Shown: piece after piece, positions 1 to 5,417 of the stretch | How positions within the stretch are numbered: position 1 is the stretch's first letter | How the letters are laid out: each line of letters starts with the position of its first letter | Assembly: GCA_937897585.1 (NCBI GenBank) | Contig: CALCNY010000270.1 | Span: 1-7,441 of the forward strand | Origin: an uncultured Chitinophagaceae bacterium | GTDB taxonomy: Bacteria > Bacteroidota > Bacteroidia > Chitinophagales > Chitinophagaceae | Reading direction: 5' to 3' | DNA: 7,441 nt | Program-made: the position numbers and the translations under genes | Notes under the pieces: model-generated | What the model was told of the DNA's origin: nothing | Database searches by the model: none | What the model saw: the letters and a program-made list of their open reading frames with translations, nothing else

Positions 1-2
1 CT

Positions 3-314
3 TCAATTTGTTGGCTTTTTTTGGGTATGCTGGCTTTCGGTTTACTTGACCTGACTTTTGCATTTTTAGGTTTTATAGCTTTCAGAAAATTACAGCTAAA
101 ATTTTTTGATGATAAAATTGAATTCCCTTCTTTTCCTAAAAAACAATTTAGTTGGAATGAGCTGGACAATTTGATTTTGAAAGACGGAATACTTACCATT
201 GATTTCCGCAACAACAAGCTGATGCAATTCACGCTTAATCAGTCAGACAACAAAGATTTGAATGAAACCGCATTCAATGAATTCGTAAAAAATAATATCG
301 GTTCTCATAAATAA
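3..314 (+). CDS. Small membrane protein with probable PH-like C-terminal part (5' end outside window)
   Basis: This is the 3' end of a gene. The frame stays open to the left edge with no stop, and the first in-window start-like codon (TTG at 21) falls inside a hydrophobic stretch, so the true start is probably upstream. The visible part begins with a strongly hydrophobic segment of about 25 residues (ICWLFLGMLAFGLLDLTFAF and onward), which looks like a membrane helix. An alternating charged and hydrophobic part follows, with FSWNELDNLILKDGILTIDF at its centre. That pattern of short beta strands resembles bacterial PH-like domains attached to membrane helices in small Bacteroidota proteins; the resemblance is from memory. 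It ends in TAA only 21 nt before the radical SAM gene, so the two are probably co-transcribed. Function is unknown. A role in anchoring or sensing at the membrane is only a guess. Confidence 0.7.
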   Translation, partial: SICWLFLGMLAFGLLDLTFAFLGFIAFRKLQLKFFDDKIEFPSFPKKQFSWNELDNLILKDGILTIDFRNNKLMQFTLNQSDNKDLNETAFNEFVKNNIGSHK

Positions 315-335
315 ACATCACCAATAATAACAATC

Positions 336-1637
336 ATGGGCATTTTAAATGAATCACCTTTCTTGATGTATTCTGATGGCAGTGGAAATATTTTCGAAGA
401 CACTAGTTTGTATGTGGTGGGCAGAAGCGGTTGGGATGCTTATCCCATTGATGTGGAAGACTGGATTGAATTGCCCGAAGGAGGTCAATTATATGAATTG
501 CCAGGTAGAAGAGGCATCGGTATTGATGTGGAAACAGGTGACATGCGTTTATGCGACAAAGGTTGGGCTGTAGCGGCTTTCATTCCGCCTGCTCATACAG
601 GATTGTTTATGTCTGCTTATGAAACCATGCCTGATGCACCAACTTTACCTTTGTTTTGTTATACCGCTGCCGGATGGCATGATGATAAATTATATGTTCC
701 AGCAGTAAGAATTGAAAAAGACATTCGCCAAGAATGTGCGGGTTATGATGATGATAAAATTGAAGCCGGTCATGATAATTTATTAACGGCGTATCCCCAT
801 AACCGTTTGGTTAAACATTTAATGGAAAATTGCTGCATGACTTATACTTGTCCGGCAGCAAGAAATTTTGCACTGGGAAGATGGGAATGCCCAGTGCCGG
901 TATCACCAGCTTGTAATGCCAATTGTATTGGTTGCATTTCGTTTCAGCCAATAGAAGAAGAAATATTTAGTACACAAGATAGATTAACATTTAAGCCTAC
1001 TGCCGAAGAGATTGTTGAGTTTACAGTGCCTCATTTGGAAACAGCGCCATTTCCAATTATCAGTTATGGACAAGGTTGCGAAGGCGAACCTTTATTGATG
1101 TGGGAAACCATTAAAGCATCTATCTTAGAAATTAGAAAACATACTTCAAAAGGTAGTATCAACATCAATACCAATGGCAGTAAGCCCGATGCGGTGAAAG
1201 CTTTGTGTGAAGCAGGTTTGAACAGCATGAGAGTGAGCATGAATTCGGCACGTAAGAAAATATATACATCTTATTACTTGCCCAATAATTATAAGTTTGA
1301 GGATTTGATTGAAAGTTTGAAAATCGCCAGAAGTTATGGTGCTTGGACAAGCATCAATTATTTTGTTTTCCCAGGCATGACAGACAGTGTGGACGAATAT
1401 GAAGCTTTAAGAAAGTTGATTAAAGAAACGGATTTGTGCATGATTCAATGGCGCAATTTCAACATCGATCCTGATTGGTATTTAGAAAAAATTGATGTAG
1501 AAGATACCGGCGAATGCATGGGCGTAAAACAAATGATGGAGTTAATCAGAGAAGAATTTCCAAATCTTAAGTTTGGATATTTCAATCCGTCAATGGAAAG
1601 GATTAAGGGAGATTATGAGCATGATTTTGCGCATTAG
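336..1637 (+). CDS. Radical SAM enzyme of unknown substrate
   Basis: A complete protein of 433 residues. C193, C197 and C200 form the CX3CX2C motif (CNANCIGC, bases 912-935) that binds the 4Fe-4S cluster and S-adenosylmethionine in radical SAM enzymes. Barrel features follow: GQGCEGEPLL at about 246-254 in the place of the SAM-contacting GGEP motif, a beta strand ending ININTNGS at 275-282, and later strand-helix units up to about 420. About 165 residues before the cluster form a separate, acidic N-terminal domain that I cannot name. Between the two lies a Cys-rich segment (C166, C167, C172, C185). There is no SPASM-like cysteine set after the barrel; only C368 and C394 lie there. No signal peptide or membrane helix is visible, so it is probably cytoplasmic. 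The ATG at 336 is chosen because it directly follows the upstream gene; no Shine-Dalgarno is visible, as is usual in Bacteroidota. The radical SAM call is firm; the substrate (peptide, nucleic acid or small molecule) cannot be told. Confidence 0.93.
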   Translation: MGILNESPFLMYSDGSGNIFEDTSLYVVGRSGWDAYPIDVEDWIELPEGGQLYELPGRRGIGIDVETGDMRLCDKGWAVAAFIPPAHTGLFMSAYETMPDAPTLPLFCYTAAGWHDDKLYVPAVRIEKDIRQECAGYDDDKIEAGHDNLLTAYPHNRLVKHLMENCCMTYTCPAARNFALGRWECPVPVSPACNANCIGCISFQPIEEEIFSTQDRLTFKPTAEEIVEFTVPHLETAPFPIISYGQGCEGEPLLMWETIKASILEIRKHTSKGSININTNGSKPDAVKALCEAGLNSMRVSMNSARKKIYTSYYLPNNYKFEDLIESLKIARSYGAWTSINYFVFPGMTDSVDEYEALRKLIKETDLCMIQWRNFNIDPDWYLEKIDVEDTGECMGVKQMMELIREEFPNLKFGYFNPSMERIKGDYEHDFAH

Positions 1638-1662
1638 AAATTCAAATTTGGTAATTTGGTGA

Positions 1663-1732
1663 TGAGATAATTTGATAATGAATTTCTGTTCATTACTTCA
1701 TTGCCAAATTTTCAAATTATCAAATTATTTCA
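1663..1732. terminator. Palindromic intergenic element, probable bidirectional terminator
   Basis: The 3' ends of the plus-strand radical SAM gene and the minus-strand S9 peptidase gene meet here. ATAATTTGATAAT at 1667-1679 is perfectly complementary to 1716-1728. The stem extends outward to 1663 and 1732 with one mismatch (17-bp arms), and inward through small bulges to about 1685/1706, leaving a loop of about 20 nt. The right arm covers the last Lys codon and stop codon of the peptidase gene. The stem is almost pure A/T and lacks a clean T-run, so it is not a textbook intrinsic terminator. The convergent position and long stem still make termination or 3'-end protection for both transcripts the most likely role. 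It also consists of 8-bp units and resembles dispersed intergenic repeats of Bacteroidota. Confidence 0.6.
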
Positions 1733-3659
1733 ACAGATACTCCCTCACAAACATTATCGTAGAATAAAACTGATAGTCCTGGTTGTTTTTCTTCCCAAAT
1801 CCATGTCCTTCATCGTTTGCCATTAAGAACCATATATTGCCGCCATTGGATTTTATTTTTTCTGCCATTTGACGTGCTTCGGTGTAAGGAACTCTGGGGT
1901 CATTTTTTCCTTGAACAATAAATAATGGCTTGGTGATTTCAGCTGTATGATTCAAAGGAGAAATTTTTTCAAAAAAAGCAGCCATTGAACTATCTCTTTC
2001 GTCTCCATATTCAACCCTTCGTAAATCTCTTCGGTAGCTTTCTGTATTTTTTAAAAAAGTATTGAAGTTACTGATGCCCACTACATCTAATGCACATCTG
2101 ATTTTATCATTGTAATGAAAGGCGCAAGCCAATGTCATATAACCACCGTAACTACCACCGGTAATCATGATTCTATCCGCATCCAAATCTGGTTGTGTCG
2201 CAATCCAATCTATTAATGCACCAATGTCTTTCACACTATTTTCTCTGTTGTAATTGTTGTCCATATTGGTGAAAGTTTTTCCATAACCAACACTTCCTCT
2301 TACATTGGGATAGATAATTGATATGCCCAATTCATTTAAATAGTAATTGTTTCGCCCCAAAAAATTAGGTAATGATTGTCCTTCAGGACCTCCATGAATA
2401 TTAATGATGACAGGTCTTTTTCCCTTGAAGGTGTTGTTGGCACGATAAAGAAATCCACTGATGTTTAGGCTGTCGAAACTTTTCCAATGAATCAATTTAG
2501 GTGCTTCAATGCCATTTAGATTCATGCCGCCCAATTCACTTTCTGTCCAGCGTGTAAGCTTGCTTGTTATTGTGTTAAATTGATAGACATCGTTTCCTGA
2601 ATTATAAGTACCTAAAGTAATGGCCAGGGTTGTATTGTTGGAGCACCATTGAATTTTACCAGTCGTTCCAATCGGAATTTGATTGATTGAATTGTATTTT
2701 TTTGTTTTTAAATCTTGAATGTAAAGTTTTGAAATGCCATTTTCATTCACTACAAATGCGGCTTTGGTTTCATCGTGATTGATTTCATAACTGTTGACAT
2801 CCCAACTTAAAGGCTGTAATAATGGGGTTATTTTTTTAGTAACTAAATTGATAAGAGCAGGGTAGGCGTATTCGCTGTTTTTGTTGGTTAAGATGTACGC
2901 ACTTTTTTTATCATGGCTAAATTGAAGTGCTGTATAAACAACATTGCTGTCTGATTTGAAAATAGTTTTTGTGCCCTTTGAGTAATCGCCCAACCAAATA
3001 TTCGATTGACTTACACTGATGCTTTCATTGATTAAAATTGATTGTTCATCATCACTCCAATCGGCTATGTTCCATCCACCGCCATTATTTTCAAGGATTA
3101 ATTTTTTAGTTTCAGGCTGAAGGGGATTCATCATCCATATATCTCTGTCTGCAGTATTTCTGGCTGTACTTGTATATATTATTTTTGACCCGGAATGATT
3201 GAAAATATAATTCCCATTTTGGGATTTAGGAACATTGGTCAATGCTGTAGTAGTAGTAGTTTCAAAATCGTATCGAAATATCTGGCTAAATTCATTGCCA
3301 CCATTGTCTTTAGTAAATAAAAAATAATTTGCCTTTACAGGTTCAAATACCAATTCTTTAGGAGACTCATCAAAGAAGCTGATTTGTTTTCTTGAACCTA
3401 ATGGTGCCGATACCTGATGAATCTGTGCTGTATTTCCAAATCTTGTACTGATGAAAATTTGATTATTCTTTGGATGTACCGCCATCAAAGTTGCTGCTCG
3501 AAATTCCGTATAAGGTTTGGTTTCTGATACAATTTCAGCGTTAATAGCGGGAATGCCTTCTGCAATTAAATTGTCTGGAAATTTGAGGGTATTGATATTT
3601 TGCGATTGGCAATTAAAGCCGGTTAAAGCAAAAAAAAGGCTAAATGTAATAACTTTCAT
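1725..3659 (-). CDS. Secreted S9-family (prolyl oligopeptidase-type) serine peptidase
   Basis: A complete 644-residue protein. Residues 1-20 are a Sec signal peptide with a hydrophobic core and likely cleavage after NCQSQ. The cysteine there has no proper lipobox (GFNC), so a lipoprotein is unlikely. Residues of about 40-380 carry the repeated short-strand pattern of a beta-propeller (for example FRAATLMAVHPKNNQIFIST). Residues of about 395-644 are the alpha/beta-hydrolase domain: HGGPEG at 422-427 near the oxyanion hole, the conserved NVRGSVGYGK at 452-461, nucleophile S503 in GGSYGG, D587 in GKNDPRVP and H619 in DEGHGF. The triad is complete, so the enzyme should be active. It probably removes dipeptides or cuts short peptides in the periplasm; exact specificity cannot be read from sequence. 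It lies 57 nt after the stop of the cytochrome c/copper protein gene on the same strand, so read-through is possible. The start is ATG at 3659, which sits in the loop of a 12-bp inverted repeat. Its 3' end overlaps the convergent terminator. Confidence 0.93.
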   Translation of the reverse strand: MKVITFSLFFALTGFNCQSQNINTLKFPDNLIAEGIPAINAEIVSETKPYTEFRAATLMAVHPKNNQIFISTRFGNTAQIHQVSAPLGSRKQISFFDESPKELVFEPVKANYFLFTKDNGGNEFSQIFRYDFETTTTTALTNVPKSQNGNYIFNHSGSKIIYTSTARNTADRDIWMMNPLQPETKKLILENNGGGWNIADWSDDEQSILINESISVSQSNIWLGDYSKGTKTIFKSDSNVVYTALQFSHDKKSAYILTNKNSEYAYPALINLVTKKITPLLQPLSWDVNSYEINHDETKAAFVVNENGISKLYIQDLKTKKYNSINQIPIGTTGKIQWCSNNTTLAITLGTYNSGNDVYQFNTITSKLTRWTESELGGMNLNGIEAPKLIHWKSFDSLNISGFLYRANNTFKGKRPVIINIHGGPEGQSLPNFLGRNNYYLNELGISIIYPNVRGSVGYGKTFTNMDNNYNRENSVKDIGALIDWIATQPDLDADRIMITGGSYGGYMTLACAFHYNDKIRCALDVVGISNFNTFLKNTESYRRDLRRVEYGDERDSSMAAFFEKISPLNHTAEITKPLFIVQGKNDPRVPYTEARQMAEKIKSNGGNIWFLMANDEGHGFGKKNNQDYQFYSTIMFVREYLLK

Positions 3660-3678
3660 TATTTAAATTTAGCCTTTT
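3634..3678 (-). promoter_or_regulatory. 12-bp inverted repeat enclosing the start codon of the S9 peptidase
   Basis: On the transcribed strand, AAAAGGCTAAAT (3678-3667) is perfectly complementary to ATTTAGCCTTTT (3645-3634), with a 21-nt loop (3666-3646). The ATG of the peptidase (3659-3657) lies in that loop. The distal arm encodes residues 6-8 and part of 9 of the signal peptide (TFSL) and runs into eight T residues (3637-3630). In mRNA this would be a stem with the start codon in the loop followed by a U-run, the shape of an attenuator or of a structure that controls translation initiation. The pairing is seen directly; the regulatory role is inferred. Confidence 0.5.
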
Positions 3679-3693
3679 ATAATCTTTTTAAAA

Positions 3694-3715
3694 CAGATTT
3701 ATTAAAAAAAATCTG
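3694..3715 (-). terminator. Weak hairpin after the cytochrome c/copper protein gene
   Basis: CAGATTT and AAATCTG form a 7-bp stem with an 8-nt loop, beginning one base after the TAG stop (3719-3717) on the minus strand and followed by four T residues. It may give partial termination between the two minus-strand genes. The stem is short and AT-rich, so it could equally be chance or a weak mRNA end-stabilising structure. Confidence 0.35.
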
Positions 3716-3716
3716 A

Positions 3717-5261
3717 CTAGTGTTTTACTATCTTTTTGGTGACAACAGTGTTGTTGTACTTGATTTTTACAAAATAAATACCGCTGTTTAATTTTTCGAT
3801 ATTTAAATAATCCTGGTTACTCGTTCTTGAAACCAATTGACCCGTATTGTTATAAATATCAGTTGAGAATATTGTATTGTTTGGAATGTTGATTTTGATA
3901 TTATTATGAGCTGGATTCGGATAAACAATGATTTCTTCTGTAGGTTGACCATTATCAATTTGTATACCTGCGTCGCAATCAAGGTAATGCTTTAAATGAA
4001 TAGCGGAATCCACAATGATATTTTCATCTCCATTTTGATACAATAGAAATCCGAAATAAATCAGCATCATTTCATCCGTAGTCGCTTCACCTAAGGTAAC
4101 CCGTTGTGGAGGATTGTTGGGATTTTCGGGATTGTTTGTTGTGTTGTCATAAAATGCTTTGCTGTGAAGGACCGTTCCTGCAGGTATTTTAATCGGTTTT
4201 TGAAAATTATGTCCACCTTGCCAGTGAAAATCCCAATCATCAATTTTAATAAACTTGATTGTATCTCCTGAGGGAGGAATGCCGTAACATTCAAAAGATT
4301 TACATAGTAAATGAGCATGCGGCCCTACAGAAACAACAGTTACATTAACAGGAACAGTGTACTGAGCATAAAATGTCTTCGTAGTGTTAGCAGGAATATC
4401 TAGCGGCCCATTGGTTAAATTGTTATTATTCAATATCGGTGTGATATTTACATTTCTTAAAGCAGAATTGCTGTACTGAATATTAAATTTAGTTGAATCT
4501 GTCTGTCCTGCTGAGCCATTTGGATAATGAATTTGAACAACGATTCTAGATCCTGCATCGAGTTTGATGCCCATGCCTGTTGGGAACTCGGTAATGCCCG
4601 AACCTGGAACCCATGTGCCGATAAGTTTAGCGCTATTGCTTCCCACGCCGCCAAATGACATATAACCTGGACCATTGTAGCTGCTATCGTTGGCGACTAC
4701 CCTGTAAGAAGTGTCCTGAAAAACTAGTACATGGTGAACTACATTTCTATTGCCCGGTACAACTTCTATTTTAGAAATATACTTTATCGTTGGAGATGGA
4801 TTGCTAATCACAAATGCCTGATACAAATCGTTGCCTGTATTCGGGATTTGAAAAGTTGGAATCTTGAGTCTTTCATCCGGATTGGTAAGGACTTCAGATT
4901 GTTCATAAACCGGTTCAGGTAAAGGCGACGCTGTACCTTCAGGAGCGTTATTATTTACCCAGTCTTTTATCAATTGAATTTCACTGGCCGTTAAAACATT
5001 TTCGCCTGCAAAATGAGTGTAATTAGGGTCGGGGAGATGCGGTGGCATTTTTCTGCTTTCAATTACAGAGACCAAACTGTTTCGGTAATTGTAAACGTCA
5101 TTGTATGTTGTCAACGAAAAAGGCGCAAGTCCATTCGGATTGTGACAGCCTGTGCAATGAGAATAAATTATGCAGGAAATATTTTTATTCCAGGTTGTTT
5201 GTGAAAATGAATGAGATGCAATTAGAAATAAAGCAGAAACTAAAAGGTTTATTTTTTTCAT
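3717..5261 (-). CDS. Secreted cytochrome c / copper type II monooxygenase-like protein with T9SS sorting domain
   Basis: A 514-residue multidomain protein. Residues 1-21 are a signal peptide (MKKINLLVSALFLIASHSFS, then Q). Residues of about 25-110 form a small c-type cytochrome domain: heme motif CTGCH (C36, C39, H40; bases 5156-5142) and likely axial ligand M72 in RKMPPHLPDP. Residues of about 130-430 match the two-domain fold of copper type II ascorbate-dependent monooxygenases such as peptidylglycine alpha-hydroxylating monooxygenase. H176-H177 (NVVHHVLVFQ) and H245 (VVQIHYPNG) fit the CuH site. H315 and H317 (GPHAHLLC) and M398 (TDEMMLIYF) fit the CuM site. All six ligands are present, so a redox-active enzyme is plausible, with the heme feeding electrons in place of ascorbate (inference). 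Residues of about 441-514 are a type A T9SS C-terminal sorting domain (VYPNPAHN, LNSGIYFVKI, ending KKIVKH), predicting export and cell-surface attachment. The ATG at 5261 is preferred to an upstream TTG (5309) because it starts the signal peptide and the TTG lies in the candidate promoter. The substrate is unknown. Confidence 0.9.
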   Translation of the reverse strand: MKKINLLVSALFLIASHSFSQTTWNKNISCIIYSHCTGCHNPNGLAPFSLTTYNDVYNYRNSLVSVIESRKMPPHLPDPNYTHFAGENVLTASEIQLIKDWVNNNAPEGTASPLPEPVYEQSEVLTNPDERLKIPTFQIPNTGNDLYQAFVISNPSPTIKYISKIEVVPGNRNVVHHVLVFQDTSYRVVANDSSYNGPGYMSFGGVGSNSAKLIGTWVPGSGITEFPTGMGIKLDAGSRIVVQIHYPNGSAGQTDSTKFNIQYSNSALRNVNITPILNNNNLTNGPLDIPANTTKTFYAQYTVPVNVTVVSVGPHAHLLCKSFECYGIPPSGDTIKFIKIDDWDFHWQGGHNFQKPIKIPAGTVLHSKAFYDNTTNNPENPNNPPQRVTLGEATTDEMMLIYFGFLLYQNGDENIIVDSAIHLKHYLDCDAGIQIDNGQPTEEIIVYPNPAHNNIKINIPNNTIFSTDIYNNTGQLVSRTSNQDYLNIEKLNSGIYFVKIKYNNTVVTKKIVKH

Positions 5262-5280
5262 TATTTTAATTGTTTTCGTA

Positions 5281-5310
5281 TTAAAGTACAAAGGAAAAAA
5301 TTGTTTCAAA
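5281..5310 (-). promoter_or_regulatory. Candidate Bacteroidota-type promoter for the cytochrome c/copper protein gene
   Basis: On the minus strand, TTTG (5310-5307) and TACTTTAA (5288-5281) are 18 nt apart. They resemble the -33 TTTG and -7 TAnnTTTG elements of Bacteroidota housekeeping promoters, although the last two positions of the -7 box differ from consensus. Transcription would begin about 10-20 nt before the ATG at 5261, giving a short leader. The placement supports the 5261 start. The call is by eye only. Confidence 0.4.
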
Positions 5311-5311
5311 T

Positions 5312-5338
5312 GTTCAACAGGTTCAAAATGTTCAAAAG
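5312..5338. repeat. Three tandem 9-bp GTTCAA repeats beside the candidate promoter
   Basis: GTTCAACAG, GTTCAAAAT and GTTCAAAAG lie head to tail at 5312-5320, 5321-5329 and 5330-5338, preceded by a related TTTCAAAT at 5304-5311. On the minus strand they lie immediately upstream of the proposed -33 box. They could be an operator with three repeated sites, or part of a dispersed intergenic repeat family. Confidence 0.6.
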
Positions 5339-5356
5339 GCTTGGGTAAGGAAAATC

Positions 5357-5391
5357 ACAAATAACACCAAACACCAAACAACAAACAACTT
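5357..5391. repeat. AC-rich tract of five 7-bp units
   Basis: The units are ACAAATA, ACACCAA, ACACCAA, ACAACAA and ACAACTT, with no T on the plus strand between 5363 and 5389. This low-complexity heptad tract lies between the GTTCAA repeats and the C/G hairpin in the gap between two minus-strand genes. I see no coding potential. Similar CAAA-rich tracts next to C/G hairpins occur, as I recall, in other Bacteroidota intergenic regions. Confidence 0.6.
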
Positions 5392-5417
5392 CCCCCTTTG
5401 GGGGATTTAGGGGGCTA
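5392..5417 (-). terminator. C5/G5 hairpin repeat at the end of the TPR-S9 gene, probable terminator
   Basis: On the plus strand the element reads C5-TTT-G5-ATTTA-G5. The C5 block (5392-5396) can pair with either G5 block (5400-5404 or 5410-5414), giving a very tight hairpin or an alternative wider loop. On the minus strand the element starts directly after the first base pairs of the stop codon (TAG, 5417-5415). It is followed by a T-rich stretch (the complement of the AC-rich tract), consistent with termination of the S9 transcript. The same C5/G5 pattern is, from memory, a common dispersed intergenic element in Bacteroidota. Confidence 0.6.

Noticed and set aside
1165..1350. Minus-strand open frame inside the radical SAM gene
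   Set aside because: It lies wholly antisense to a well-supported gene, has no recognisable domain, and its composition looks like a shadow frame.
3247..3262. Short trinucleotide repeat inside the S9 peptidase (four ACT codons on the minus strand)
   Set aside because: It encodes a five-Thr run in a probable propeller loop. It is too short to be a convincing phase-variable tract, and changes of whole units would keep the frame.
3611..3618. Possible lipoprotein signal (cysteine at residue 17 of the S9 peptidase)
   Set aside because: The residues before the cysteine (GFN) do not match a lipobox, and a signal peptidase I site after QSQ fits better.
4091..5269. Several short open frames on both strands inside or overlapping the cytochrome c/copper protein gene
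   Set aside because: All overlap a gene with clear catalytic and sorting motifs, and none shows a domain, signal peptide or plausible spacing of its own.
5262..5309. Upstream TTG start at 5309 adding 16 residues to the cytochrome c/copper protein
   Set aside because: The extension would bury the signal peptide behind a charged leader, and its start overlaps the candidate -33 element. The ATG at 5261 begins a standard signal peptide.
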